This document shows, in pieces, positions 38,776 to 52,574 of a stretch of DNA of 64,000 bases. The DNA comes from Puffinus mauretanicus. Taxonomy: Eukaryota > Chordata > Aves > Procellariiformes > Procellariidae. The position numbers and the translations under genes were made by a program. Numbering within the stretch: the first letter of the stretch is position 1; every line of letters starts with the position of its first letter. Below the pieces are notes generated by a model that ran no database searches, was not told where the DNA came from, and saw nothing but the letters and a program-made list of their open reading frames with translations. The stretch spans positions 32,613 through 96,612 of the forward strand of contig JAJKFH010003604.1 in assembly GCA_023333565.1 (NCBI GenBank), written 5' to 3'.

Positions 38776-41700
38776 CTCGCTGCTCCAAAGCCTTACTCTT
38801 GTTTTTATGTTCAGCTCAAGATGGTTGTCCTGTACATTAATTTTGAGTGTTACTGTTTTGGCCACAGTAGATGTACTCCTATGCATGTCTTGTTGAGATC
38901 TTTAATGTTTAGCATCGCATTATGTAAAGTGTCATTGCAGTTGGAATTAGCCCACCAAACATTTGCTCCTAAGTCATGGCAATATAAGCTTCAAAGGGGA
39001 ACAGCTTGATTTGCAGATCCCTGGTTGATTTTGTGGAGCTAACAGTTGGAGAGTGGTAACTTTTTTTTGCAAGCACATTTGATCTGGATTACAAGACTGT
39101 AAACATAGAATCAGTCATTTTCACATTTGCTTTCATTTCTAGTTAAATGACACATGATTAAACAACTGTGACAGATGAGGGAATATATCTATGTCCAATT
39201 ATTAATTCCTCTGTTTTATGAATAGGAGCTATGATTACAGCCATCAGGGTGGATTAGAACTTCCATTTCGTAGCAGAAAACAGGCCATGCCTGAGGACCT
39301 GAAAAAGGGACATAAAGGGAGTTGTCATCAATGGGTAGCTGTAAGTTTGTAGAACATGGGTTGCTCGAGGCAGTCATTCGTTTCCACATAATTTCTGTTG
39401 CTATTGGGCTCCGCCATGGGAAATCTTAATAGAAGGGTGAGAACAACGAAAGGTGTGTTAGACTGCTTTTAAAGAGAGATGCTGTCATAACACAGGTGTT
39501 CTAGGACTGGAATCCAGTGGCTCTGCGGGAGAAACAGGGGCAGACAGAAACTGACTTCCTTGAGTTGTAATTCTAGGTAACAACCTCATGGTCCCTTCCC
39601 ATCTTTCCTTCTCCTCCCAAATTTATTATGAGTTTGAGGAAGGGAATGGATGAGGTTTGAGTGACTCAGGATTAGTTCTGGGATCAGGGATGGGATTTCA
39701 CAGTTCAAGGAAGACGGTGGGAACTAAAGCAGTGGCTGGGTTGTGCCCCACTCCAGCCCGATGGGAACATGCAAGATTCGTTGCACTTGTGCTGTTCTCC
39801 AAAATTAAGACTCTCCATTAGAAAGACTGTAACAAAAAACTTCTCCCACTTTCCCACCCGGGCCTCAGCTGATAAAATGAGTACCAAAGTGGTGCTAGGT
39901 AGCTTTTTGTTCAGAAGAGCTAAAAGCACCTGGTTTCAGGAAATCAGTTGCAATATAATAAGGTTTTCACTTTTATATGAGGAGCTTCTTAATATATGAT
40001 CTAATTAATCATAATAACCTTTGACTTCTTTACCTCTGCAATGTAGAGCTTTGCACCATCTTCTTCGCTGTAAATCCATACCTGTAAAAATAGTTCAAAT
40101 GTTATTATTGGTAAGTGCATTGTTCTTTCTGAGTTGTTGCAACTTTTCTACTGGAATATTTCTGGCTATATTCAAAGTACAGTTTATGCACTTAAGCAAG
40201 GGTTTTTTTATATTAATGTTAAGTAGGCAAGCCACTGAAATGCCAATGAAATATGTACAAAAAATACTTGTACAATATTATATTTAGACAGAGATCTTTC
40301 TGTATTTGTGCGAGTTTCAGAAGTGTTGGGGGACATGCCAATATTTGAATACTCTATTTATTTTTCCTATAAAATGACTTTCCTAAAGCCGAGGAGTAAT
40401 TTATGTGTATATCAATGCCAATGAACAACTTTCGCTGTCTTCCTTCCAATCACGGATATCTGGGAGTATATACTTAGACCTGATCTGAAGCACAGGAATG
40501 AAAAGGGCTCTGCACTTACAAGTCCATTTGTATAGGAGTTTGTATATCACACCAATGAAGTTCTTCATCTCCCACAATTGAGAAGAAAAAAAAAAAAATT
40601 CTGTGCTTGTAATTTCCTAGTAGAAAAAAACCAGAAGCCTAAAACTAAAAAGCCTAATTATAATTAATTGAAAAGGTTTTCTGCAGAAGCTAGTGGCAGT
40701 GATTTGCATAAATTCTCATTAAGGTGAATAATGTATTTTCTTCAAGATCCATTAAACAAGCTTTAATCAGTTGAGCTTGAAAAACATCACCATGAAACTT
40801 CAGTTTAAAAGTCATTACACAGCATCTAAAATAAGTTCTGAAAAATTACAAAAACGTATACAAGAAACATCAGCATCCTTCAGACAGTAAGAAGCCATGG
40901 AATAAATACCAAGAAGAAGGTGGATTATTGTTCCTGGCTTTAAGTTAATTCCACAAAGACAAAACATGCCTGGTGGGAAGGAAGCCTTGTGTCGCCAGCA
41001 CAGTGGGGTGTCGTACCGGAGTAAGGTATCTGCAAACTACTTTTTTTACTACTTTCAAGATGGCAGGTGTGCTACAAGCTGCAATACCTACATATCTACC
41101 TTATGTAGTGGATACTCTACAGCATGTTTTTTTTTTTCTTTTCTTTTTTAAACAGTTAAGCTGAGCTAGCCATTAAAACATTTATTTATGTATGCAACCT
41201 AAACATTTTTGTGTATTTCTGTCCACTTTTACTTTTCAGGATTAATTCAGATGCAGTCTTTCAAATCACACGTTCTAACTGGTTGGATGCGTTGCCTTTA
41301 CTCTGTGTTTAATGAGCAACTTTCCTTTCTGAGTCAGTCCATTTGGTGATAGGAGCTGTGTGAAATTCACTTTAGAGCAACCATTATCTTCTTTTAGCAG
41401 GGTGCCAGGAAAGGTGGAGTGGCAGAACTCAGAGTTTCTGCTGTTCTTGGCAATGCTTTCCTCTCTTTATTTAAGGCCATAAAGAAATGAGCACTTAAAA
41501 AAAAAAATTCTACAAATAAATAATAATTCTGTTTTATTAATTGATTTTTATTATTGCTGAGAGGTGCACTGGATTCCTTTCTTGGCATTTAGTGAGCAGT
41601 CATGCTTTTGTACCCTTTTCTGTTGCAGAAGCCAAATTTAAAGCTTTAGACGTTGGCACTGAATCAACTTTCTAAAGCAGCAGTTCCTAAATTGCAGTGT

Positions 41701-41875
41701 ACGTATATACATACTTCTATAATTTATGACTGTTCAAAGTAGTAGTTGGCCAGGCTGGAACTGGTACCACTGGAATTGGTACCTGCCAACCTTTATTGTG
41801 GTACCTGGTCAAAGAAAAAAATCATGCAGGTTTGGTCCCTATTCTAGAACATTGTGCTTGCTACTTTCTTCTTTT

Positions 41876-41904
41876 CAGTGTAAAATGTTTACAGTGTAAA
41901 ATGT
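41876..41904. repeat. Short 16-bp-period direct repeat
   Basis: The 13-mer cagtgtaaaatgt occurs at 41876-41888 and 41892-41904 with a 3-base gap. It is a local duplication with no recognised function. Confidence 0.75.
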
Positions 41905-42489
41905 AGAGATGGGGCAATGAATATCAGGATGGATCAGTATGACTACTATTAGTGGGTTCTAAAAGCTTTGTTCTCTTTATCAATTTAACACTTGCTGTCT
42001 TTGAGAAAGACCTTTTATGGTAAAAAGCGGTACCACTGGCAAGAAAATAGAGCAGTAAGTATAGCTTTTGTGTTATGTATACTAGCAAGTTTGACTCATA
42101 TTTTCCCCTGCTCATCCTTAGGCATAGCATTTTTTTCTTGCGAATTTGTGTTACTCGAGAGAGCTCAGCTGTACAAGTAGAAATAGGTTGGTAGAAACCT
42201 CCCTCAATTTAAAAAAAAAAACAACAAAGTTTGAAGCTTCTGAATGAAAATGTAATTCATGATTACTTTTGCGGCTTTGGAGCCCAGACTGAGAAACTGA
42301 TTGTTTGTTTATTTAGTAGCAGGGTGTCCTGAAGACTACTGGCAAATGCCAGTTATTTTTGAATGTTCAAATCAGAATTTGTTTCTAGTGTCCCCACATC
42401 ATTTTGGTATTTGTCATTGTAAGAAGATTATAAGAAGCTGTTACAGCTTCTTTTTGTGACCCTGGAGAAGAAAGGGAAAAAGAGGTGTG

Positions 42490-42507
42490 TTTTTTTTTTT
42501 TTTTTTT
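42490..42507. repeat. T18 homopolymer
   Basis: Eighteen uninterrupted T on the + strand, preceded by an A/G-rich stretch (gagaagaaagggaaaaagagg). No target-site duplication or element body was seen. Confidence 0.9.
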
Positions 42508-45500
42508 AATTTATTTTACAGTATGGTGACCTGAGTACTTTCTTTGTTTTCTGATTATTGTCACCATTATTTCTTATTTTATTATATCGGACAGCTTGTG
42601 TTTTAGTGTGTATTTCTTTTGGATTTGTAACAGCATTTAGGTTCTTTATCTTATTATTGCAATTAAACTGCATCCAAAATGTTGCATGACTCATCTGTAG
42701 AGGAAAATATACATTAAAATATCTATAGATAAACTCTGTTTTGATGTTTTTTCCCCGTTGCTTCAATTTTTGATGCTTTTACATCTTGTTTAAAGAGCTA
42801 GTATCCCAAAGCTGACTGGTGTATGCTAAGATTCGGCTGAACAGTTCCTTTAAATATTATGGGAGGTCTGTAAGTGATGGGTGGCCCAAAACCCAAAGTC
42901 ACCATTCTATTCAAATAAACATACAAAGAAAGTATGTGCAAGACCTTTAACTCTTACAGGAGCTTGGCTGTGTGCCATGCTTCTGACTTAATGGAATGGC
43001 TGATTTCAGGGTTGCCTGGGGCCACAACCACAAATAAGCATATATATCTCTGAGGTCATTGAAACCAATTTTATTATTTTCATAGCTATTGGAAATAAGT
43101 CACCTGGCTTGATTTATACATAAAATTCCAGAATATCAGCGCACAGAAGTGACCTTTAATTTAAAACTCTCATCTGTTTTGTTGGCCTGTAACATTGGAC
43201 TGTAATATTAAAATAATAGCAGCTTGTGTCTCTAGAAATACTATTTTATCTTTCTCAGTAGTTGGTGGCTAAGCATTTGCTGTAAGTTTGGGATTCAAGT
43301 TGAATGTCTTCATGTGAAATGATCCTCATAGTCAGCACTGCTGCAGTTCCCAGTTAGACTCAGTTCAGTTTCCAGGGGTGGGACTTCAAACTCCCAGCAA
43401 GTTTGAAAATGTGATGGTGAGTTTTTGGGTTTCCTGTGGGCTCCCAGTGCCTCTCATAGCCGTGAGCTGCCTCTGTTCCACACTGATTTCTACAGGCTTT
43501 TATCCTACAAGGCTAGAATTGAGAAGGAACTAGAGGGGGTGATGAAGCTGGTTTGAATGAGGGACGTATGGCTGATTACATACAACATATGGGTAAATTT
43601 TTCTAAAATAGTTGGATAGCAGTATCTTACTCTCTCAGTATTTCTTCAGATTTCAGTAAAAGAACATGGCAGTCTACACTGAAATCTTAATACGCCTTCA
43701 GTGCTACATTATCTTAGTGGATGGGATGTGTGGGTTGGATAGCTGTATTATTTATTTGCTGTATGTCATAATTCATTTCTCAGTACGCCTTTCTGGGTAC
43801 CACAACATGTTAGGAACCTGGGAAATTTATGGTGCATACACAGCATTGCATTATTCCAAACAACTAATTTCCTGTGGTGAGAAATAAATCTTGAATTCCT
43901 GATTACTTTGTAACAAGATCAATGTAGAGCCCTAGAAAAAGAAGCAAGTCTCATAGAGCAGAAACTGCTTATTCCTTATGTTGCTCTAGGTTGGTTTTAT
44001 TATGCAGAAATAAATACATCCTGCTGCTTTATATGGTCTGGCGAACGATAATTTTCTTCATTAAACTTTCAGTGGCTTGTAATGCCATGGGAGACAGCAA
44101 AGAGGAAGCCTGAACTCGGAAGAAGTACCCAGTGTTGTAGGTAATAGGTATGTGTCCACGACAGTATGCGCTGTCATTTATGTAAAGATTCAAATGGACT
44201 GTTGCTCTTTGGAAAAAAATAAATAGGTCATTACAATACTCTTTCTTAAATGATATATATAAAACACATGTTGATCCCTAGTAGAAAACAGACTCTGTTC
44301 AAGCTCAGGCATGTGAAGATGAAGCTGCTTCTCTCCAAGGGGAAATTCTGTATTTCTTCCGTCCTTATGCGAGAAGCTGAGATATTTGAAGAGAGTACAT
44401 TTGCCTTGTCAACAAATGCAACAACACGGTACCCACTGTTTTTCTCTTTTTGAAGTCTGAAAGTTCTGACTGACCTCTCCAGGCAGTCTGTTCTCTGGTT
44501 CCTTTGGGTCACCTTGGTTGCACTGACTTGCATGTGTTTCTCTTAATCTGCCCATAATTTTTTTTCCCCCCATATTTGGAGTTTTTTATTACTGTGATCT
44601 CAACCAGTCCTCCTCCTTTGAATAGAGAAGGCAAAATTATCGCTGTCCATTAGCAATGCTGGAATTTTGAGAGACGACTTACAATTTCTGTCTTAATAAA
44701 ATACTACATGTGAATTAGTATTTTCTGTGTTTGATACAGACTACTGAAAGAAGCAAACTGTTGACTTTTTTAAAGCTTTCAGTATTTTTCGTAAAGCTTT
44801 GTGTTCAATTGGCTTTCCTCTATAGGTCTCTTTAGGCAGAACTTGTAGCTACCGTTGGCTAAAGGCCAGAGTTACGAAATACCATAACCTTGTGGCACTG
44901 GGCTTCCTCAACTACCAGGAAAAATGCAGTCCTCCGTTGTGCTGCTGTCAAGGATGGTTGGACTTAAATGTTCCAGTAGGGAAGTTAAGCCTAGCAGTTA
45001 AATATTGGTTTGATCTTCCAGCAGATATTCAGACCTTCATTTTTTAGAAGGATACTTCTTAAGGAAGTTAAACCTGCTTTAAAAAAAAAAAGGGAGGGGG
45101 GGCACGCAAATCACTAGTGGAGGAAAGTGCGAGCAGTTGGGTAGCATAGAATTGGAGAGACTTGAAAATCTGGCACTGTTTCAGTTCAACGCTAGCTGTT
45201 TTTTGTAGTTCAGCTTGACTTGACTTAGCTGTAATGGTATTGTCAGGAAGGTTGATCAGGTACATGATTCTGGTAAGGACTTCAGTTTACCTGAATTGCT
45301 ATCTGAGATCCTTTTTACTTACTGCCTGCCTCCCAACAGCTGCTCTAAAACATAGGAAGGAATGGTTTCTGGTTGTTTTGTTTTTATGCTTGGAAGTCTA
45401 AAAAGTCTACTGAAAGGCTATAAAAGCTTATGCCAATTGCAGTTGATTATAAAAACCTACTGGTTTCAGTGACATAAATTGGAGGTTATTCCAGTATTAA

Positions 45501-48500
45501 TATGGATTAACGCTAATGTAGCAGAAATCAGAATTTGATCCTATGTGTTCTGATAACGTAATTCAACTAATTTATCATTTCCTGGCTTTTTAGCTCAATC
45601 TTTGACAGCATCCAGTAAAATCCTCGAGAGTATGCTTGGTGCAGACTTGCATATAATGGAAACTATAAAGCCCATATTTTCTTTCACAAAATAACTGTGA
45701 TTAGTCCTTTCGATGTCACTCCCAAACTGGTAGTTGCCTACTACCTGGTGCTCTTAACCAAGGAATTAAGAGAAAATAAAACTTATTTTAAACACTGCTA
45801 TGGTTTCAGTTTCTAGTGTTTCACAATTGATATGGCATGCCACAAAAGTTGGTTTACTCTAGTAGGTCCCTCTATCTGGATAAGCTATTGAGGCACAAAG
45901 ATGAAACAAATCAGTAAAACTCGTTTCAACCTTTTTCAGTAGGATCAACACCTTCCAAATGGGTGGGTGCCAGTCTACTCTATTAAGGTATGTTTATGAA
46001 GGGCATCCCACAGTGCTCCTGTAAAGAAGTTGGACAGCTGGAAAAAGCATAGTTCAGTCATCCAGGACTATGCTGAAGTCATATTCACCAGAAGTCATTA
46101 CACATCTTTGTGGGACCAAATATTGTTTTTAATTATCTGAATTGTTTTACTTTTTGATAGAATTTAGTTTTCATAAAAATGGATTTTGACATAAGTCTGT
46201 AGCAAGTTCCATTTTTTTCTACTTAAAAAAAAAAAAAAAGCTTCCAGGAATTGGTCTGACATGTTTGTGGCAAGGCCTGAGGATAAAGGCTAACTCCGAC
46301 CACCACAAATGCTTTCTAGCCAGATTTTAGCCCCTCTATAGATTCTGTAGGAATTTTGCTTAATAGGAATCTGAGAAGGAAAATTGCTACACTGTTTTTT
46401 AATTTGGAATCCTCTAAAAAGGTACTTCAAATATTTTGGTTGATTCACTGGTGAGTAAACTCTCATCACTGAGAAATGCAAGTCTTGAGTTTTATCTCAA
46501 GTATATGTTAATATTTCTTGCTGCTTTTTCCATCAAGTTAAGCTTGCTTTGTTTTGTGTGTTTCCTGGGCTTTCTTTTTTTTTTCCTCAGTCTGTTTCAC
46601 TGAAATGGCAGTACATCATGTTTTGTTCATGATTGTGTAGCTGGACTTTGGAGCTGACTTAGAATAAATTAGGACGATTCCCTTGCCCTCCTAATATTAT
46701 TTAGTATTTGGCTATAAATAGGGCTATGACCACAATCACCTGTGACTGCATATCGGAGAAGTTGGTAAACTAGACTAGGAAGATAGTGATGTTTTTGAAG
46801 ACCAGTGGCATCTGTTTCATTCTTAGACCCGACTGATTTCAGGAACGAAAAATTTTAAGTATTGTATTTTCACTTATCCCTTTATTTGGAAGTTGTTGTC
46901 TAAAAATGTAGTGTGTTAATATATTTGTGGGCAATCTTTCATGTACGTAACTTTTGAGGGCAGTTATACTAAAGCTACTACAAGAAAAAGATACTGAAGA
47001 GTTCTAGTTTCTTGCTATATAAAATAGCCTTTTAAGGCCTAGCATAAATACTTGTAAGATACCAAAATGTGCTTAACCTAAATGAAAAATGCTTATTCTG
47101 TACAATATTATTTAAAAAAAAAAAAACACCCCACAAATCTGCTAGCATGATATCCTTTGGGTAGGAAAAGTGATGAGGGGTGTACAGTTAGTGTGTGTCA
47201 GAACATTGGCTTTATGCATTTATGCGTCTTATGGTGGGGCTGAAGAGGAGACTTTTTGGAGACAGGAGAATTTTGGGTGGGCACAAATTCCACAGCTGAC
47301 AGTTTGTAGCGTGATGGGGTCTGTGCTTGGCAGTTCTGTGGATAATGAAAGCCAAGGTGGGTCTGACTGCTCTCTTGAATCACTTGGTTCTTACAGTGAA
47401 AAACATGACCATGACCAATGATAGCTGGGTCTGGGACTGCTTTTTTTTTTCTTTCCTCTCCCCTCCAATATTTCTTCAATATGAGTTCTATAGCCAGTAT
47501 AAAGGTTAAATTGACCTCTGTGGTTATGCATACAATAAATCGTTTTCACTAAATAGCTTTTGAATAACACCTTTCAGTTAAACCAGTGAAACTTTAAGTT
47601 TAGACCAGACCTTGATTAATGAAGTTTATTTTTGGTGCTTAAATAGAAGGCTTGAAGAAAGGACCTTACACAGAATAACTTGATGCTTTTCTTTATCCTT
47701 CCTCCCAAAAAAATATAAAAAGGAGAATGTCTGTATGTTAATGTTGTAGTTCAGTAGTTTCTCCTCTACTCATTATTTCTATATTTGTATGTGTACGTGT
47801 TCCTGGGCATTCTCTTCAATGCCTCACTAAAAATAAAAGTCAGAGTGCCGCCTAAAAATTTTTTCAGGCTTTAAATTTAGAGTGTACAAGAGGCGTGGGT
47901 TTAGGCATAATTATGTACAGTCTCCTTAAACTTTTTGAAAACGTTGTGTCAAAAAATAGATTGAATGGAAAAAAAAAAGGTAATTTTTCAAAAATTCAAT
48001 TACTGCGCTTTTTTTCTCAGTATAGTCTGCCATGTACTGAAAAGAACAGAGAAGTGGATAGTCATGGGACTGATGTATGACTGATAAACTCTATTCTGTA
48101 GTGGTACACTATGTGTGCCTCCATTTTCAGATAACAGCTTAAAATGTGTGTGTCTTGGAAAGCCTTTATGTATATTCAGAAGGTGGCTTGTCAAAAAAAG
48201 TAGTTTAATATCTGTACTATTAATCTGGTTCAGAAACTCAACATGTCTGCTATAACTACTGTATTCTCAAGGCTTAAGATTTCTGTCCTTGTACTATTGT
48301 GAGTTGCTGCATGGTGAAATGGCAAAAATTATTTATGTTTTATTTTTTCAAAGGAAAGCGAGGAAGAGAAGTAGTATAGTGCCATATTCTACTGCAGAAC
48401 AGTAAATCTAATAAGGCCTGCTGGGCCCACTTCTATCATCTAAAATAGATTTGAAAAGGGCAGCAGAGGTTCCAACTATGAATTCTGACCATGCTTCAGA

Positions 48501-51500
48501 AGCTGGTATTACATATATATCTATATAAAATAAAGAAATCTTGAGTTATTGCCAGGCAGTAGTTTGGCACTGAAGAATATTTTAATGAATAGCTTTGAAT
48601 ATGTATTTGAAATAATATGTTATCAGGTAAATACGAAGTATCTTGAAGTCTTAGAGGAACAGAATTAGCAATTTCATGTTGTATGGTGTAGTTGGGAGAG
48701 AAGTTAGCTTATGAAACAGCTGTGAGAACAGCAGAAAGCATTTTCTGGTTTAGGAATGTAAGTATTTTTTCAATAAATGTTTTTTCACAGACCTACTGTA
48801 CATGCTGTGGTGAAGAAACTCAGGGAGCAGACACAAAGACAGAAGCTGCCCTTCTACCTTTGTTTTTATCTGCTCCCTTCTGTGAGGAAACTGATGGTAT
48901 CCCATTGTTCAGCATCAGAAAATACTAATTACTTTTCTCACTTCCCTCCATTATGCATTTTTTACCTGTGCATTGAATAATCAAATAGTACTATGCCAGG
49001 CAATTGGTATTAATTAGGGTTTCAAATTTCACATAGTCTATCTTTTAGGGTTTGTTATGTCAGGCTAAAACTTAAACTGAGAGGGAGTGAGGTGCACTTA
49101 GGGTTAATATTAAGGACAGATTCTTTCAGTATATGAGGACACACTTAGAAATGAAAAGGCTTGTACTATGGAGAATGATACAGTTCGAAGCCTTTATAGA
49201 TAGTTTTTTGAAATATTTATGTTCCGGGTGGAAAAGATTTTTCAGGCCATCTCAACCTTCTTGTAACCAAAATGTTTTGAACCTTTATTTACTTAAAAGT
49301 TTTCAAAGCTCTTTTAGTCAATAAGAAAATCAATGCATGCAGCATACTTCAGTGTAGTTAAGGCAGTCCCCAACAGCATTCAGTGTTATATGTAACTACT
49401 GCCACTGCTTCCTTCTTCCAAATAACACACTGCATCTTCAGTCGCAAGGGTATAAAGTCTAAAAGTCTGCAGGTGATGGGCTGCTGAATCATAGCCTACT
49501 GGTGGATGAAGTCAAACCACAGCTGATGGAGTCATTCATGGAAATAAACGAGGAACAAGTTACCTTGCTTAGATGTCTTTTTTTTCGCCCTTGTATTCTG
49601 CAAATTTATGTTGCTTATTTTAAAACATCAATTCCTTTAAAAGGCATTGTGCAGCTTAGAAAATCTTAGGAAGTCTGTATGTCTTTATACTGTGGTACAA
49701 GACCATAACCTTTCTCTATGATTTTGTTGTTTGTTTTCTGGAGGGTTTTTTTTGTTGATTTCTCTGTGTCTTCATTTTTGGCAGCGGTTGCAGTTATGTG
49801 AGGGTATAGTTATAGTTGTCTCATCCATCTTTCCATTCTGCTTATATCTAATTCAGGAAAGTCTCACTCAAGAAAGTTTTATGAGTAAAACACTACTTAC
49901 AGTCCTGTTACTTGTGGTTCCTGTTTGTTCTGGTACTAAACTGAAGTTGACTATGAAATTACTGCTATAGCACAGTAATAGTCTGAAATCTATAAATAAT
50001 ATTATCATTTATTAATATATTCTCCTGAGGCCCTATACTAACTACGTATTCAGTTAATAACTTTCACTAGCTGTTACATGAGATAGGAATATAATATTAA
50101 AAATATATATTGTTTTCAATGTTTGAGCTCTGAGTTTGATGCATTCAGGTATTTCTATACAGTTAGAAAAGGACCATACTATCGGCAGAAATTAACTAGG
50201 CAGTAGTTTACTAGGACTTTATTTCCCTTTTGTGATATTAGGTTTTCCTTTAATTAATTTTAAATATGATTTGAACCTAGGTGTTTTCCTTCAATCTGTT
50301 TGGTACGTATAGTCCTATTCTCAGAGCCTAGCAAGCAACTCAGGATCCTATATATCACTTAGCTAGTTGTTACCCAGTATTTCCCATCTGAAAACAGCTG
50401 AGTTGTTAGCTGTTCCTTAGAGATTCACCTAAGAAAATTTGTTCTTAAGAGAAACTAAAAGCTGCAACTTGAAACCCAGAGGATACACAGAATTTGGTTT
50501 CCTGCAGGTGTCCCTAGTTGATATACAATATAGAGATCTTTTTTTGAGAAGTGGCATGGATAAAACTTTATTGCTTGCTGGATTTGTAGATAATTTCCAC
50601 TTTCACAACTGGAATGAATTTTAGTACAGAACATGTAAGGCATAATTGCCATCAGAAATCTACCAGAATGGCAAATAGTTCCCTTGAGTCTATAATTAAA
50701 CATTTAAATGAATGAGTTTTCATGTACTTATGCTTATTACTTTCTTAAGACATCTCTATGCACTAGATAGTATCCTATCAATACAGACTATTGTATTGTA
50801 TATTGTAGCCTGTGTGCAAGTACAAGAATTGTGTGAAGTATGACAAGCTCTACTTGCCTGCTTTCCGATCACGCACCTGCCTAACAGATAGCCTGTAAGT
50901 AGTTTGGAGGGGTGGACTCAGCTGCTGTATGTTCTGGGGACGTGAAGCTGTTTGTGCTCTAAAAGGGAGGCTCTGGCTGTGTTTTCGGGCTTGTTGTCTA
51001 TGCAAGTAACATATAATCTTGAAAGCATCCTTAGGATGACTTGTTAAGTTCCACTATAAAAATCCTCTAGGGTGCTTTCCCATTTCTATTTATGAAAAAG
51101 GAGTAAATGAAAAATATTCTAAAATGATCTTGAGGAAAAACAACGAAGAACCTCCAAGCAGAGACTTGCCAGTCCATCACTGTCTATCTATTTTATGTGA
51201 GAGAGGGCTGGTCAATGGCTTCCTGTGTGCACGTCTGGGACTTCTCCTTTTTCTTCAAAATATGTTCTCTACTTCAAATGCTGATGTTCATTTTCAGCAT
51301 ATGGGGACCATTAGCAATACCGAAGCTGGACATATGGCTTAACGCGTTAAATCACTTTAGAATGTCGCATCTGTTTTTTTACCCTGGTGTTAACACCTGG
51401 ATCAGTTTAGCACTAGTGCAGAAGTTTAGGACATATATAGCTGTCAATTTTAAAAACATCTGGGATTTTTTTTTGTGTGTATGCATGTATATGTGCATGT

Positions 51501-51929
51501 GTAAACTGCTGGATCTCCGGCATTTTTGAGTTTGATGAAAAAAAATCTTACCGAATTGCGCTCAAGGTGTGTCCCGACCTAGGCAAATATGCCTCCTATG
51601 GCAGGAAGCAGAAAGATACTTTTGAGTGGGTTAGAAATTATGATTTTGCCTTTACAGCTTTTGTCTTTCTTCAGACTTCCATTTTTGAGGAATTGATAGC
51701 TGACTCTGATTCTTTCCCCCCGCCTCAAACCCATCCATTTGTTGTACACTGAATAAGATATCCCGCTCTCCCGGGATGCGTGAAATGGGCAGGCATTAAA
51801 AATTGAAGAAAGCAAGTTCCCTGACTGAGTCTGCAAACCTTATCTGAGGCTGCTTGAAAGTAAAAATGCCAATTGTGTTGGCGCTTTGAAAAATGACTTT
51901 CCCTGGTGACTCCGCTGCCTTTTAGTGAG

Positions 51930-52300
51930 AGGGGAGTTTATGGCTCTGTTTAAGAGTGATGAGTGCAGTTGGAGAGTTTCTCGTTATGCCCATTAGCAAG
52001 ATTGGACTAATCTGCGGGACGTAACCTGAAGGTAAACTGTGACTGAAGGAGAAGACAAGGCTAATAAGGCGTTTTGTAGTTTCCTTTATCCCAGAGTCTT
52101 TCCCGGAGCCAGCAATTAATATTATTTTCTATCTGCGGAGAGCCCGGGTTGCTGCCAGGGCGGGAGGCTTTACAAAGGACATGTCAGCGCTACCTGCCAG
52201 GCCGTGAAGAGGGATTGCTTTCAAAATTGCCATTGAAATCGGCAACTCAGCATTAATACTGCAACAGAGTTAACAGCTTGTTAATTTAGTAATTAAAGAA
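51930..52300. promoter_or_regulatory. Candidate conserved intronic regulatory element (ATTA-rich)
   Basis: Complexity is high, with no low-complexity runs, and homeodomain-type cores are frequent: cccattagc, ggactaatctg, ggctaataagg, gcaattaatatta, gcattaatact, and a compound site ttaatttagtaattaaag at 52281-52298. It sits about 3.6 kb upstream of the TMTC2 exon and directly abuts the GC-rich block. The texture resembles vertebrate conserved non-coding elements, but I have no alignment, so constraint is an inference. Confidence 0.4.
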
Positions 52301-52304
52301 AAGC

Positions 52305-52572
52305 AAGGCCTTGCCCCGGCCGGGAGCAGGGCAGCCAAGGGGGGGGCACCGGCGGGCAGTCCCAGCCCCGGGCATCGGACACCTCCCTGGGGCCGAGGCC
52401 AGGCGGGGATGTGGGCCTGCGGGTGGGCCCAGCTCGGCGGGGCTGTGGCCGGGCAGGGCTGCGGGGAGCTGGAGACCGGCCCCGCTGCCACGTTGCTGGG
52501 GCAGGGGCTGACGGCCCCGGGGGGCTGACGTGGGGTCCTGGGGCGCGGGCGGGGCAGGGAGAGCCCGCAAAG
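52305..52572. promoter_or_regulatory. Small CpG-island-like GC-rich block
   Basis: About 265 bp of very GC-rich sequence with roughly 20 or more CpG dinucleotides, in an otherwise AT-rich, CpG-poor intron. It contains C/G runs such as aggggggggcaccgg and cggccccggggggc, and GGGGCGCGGGCGGGGC, which resembles clustered GC boxes (Sp1-type). It could be an alternative TMTC2 or lncRNA promoter, an enhancer-associated CpG cluster, or a GC-rich avian low-complexity insertion. ORFs through it are GC-driven and match nothing. Confidence 0.55.
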
Positions 52573-52574
52573 AG

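Larger units (their letters stand above)
35963..51929 (+). other. TMTC2: Intron 1 sequence, mostly unremarkable
   Basis: Long AT-rich stretch with several A or T homopolymers (A13 at 37512 and 40586, T18 at 42490, A15 at 46225, A13 at 47114), the tandem and inverted repeats listed separately, and a cluster of GGTACC palindromes at 41763-42034. No retroelement body, RNA gene or exon was recognised. The frame 51477-51752 (+) is discussed as a finding. Confidence 0.55.

Noticed and set aside
39100..39125. catagaatcag, reminiscent of an antisense avian CR1 tail
   Set aside because: The diagnostic 8-bp tail repeat is not present and no CR1 body follows.
52270..52570. Overlapping Pro/Ala/Gly-rich frames on both strands in the GC-rich block
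   Set aside because: Expected from high GC content, where stop codons are rare. The composition is generic and matches nothing.
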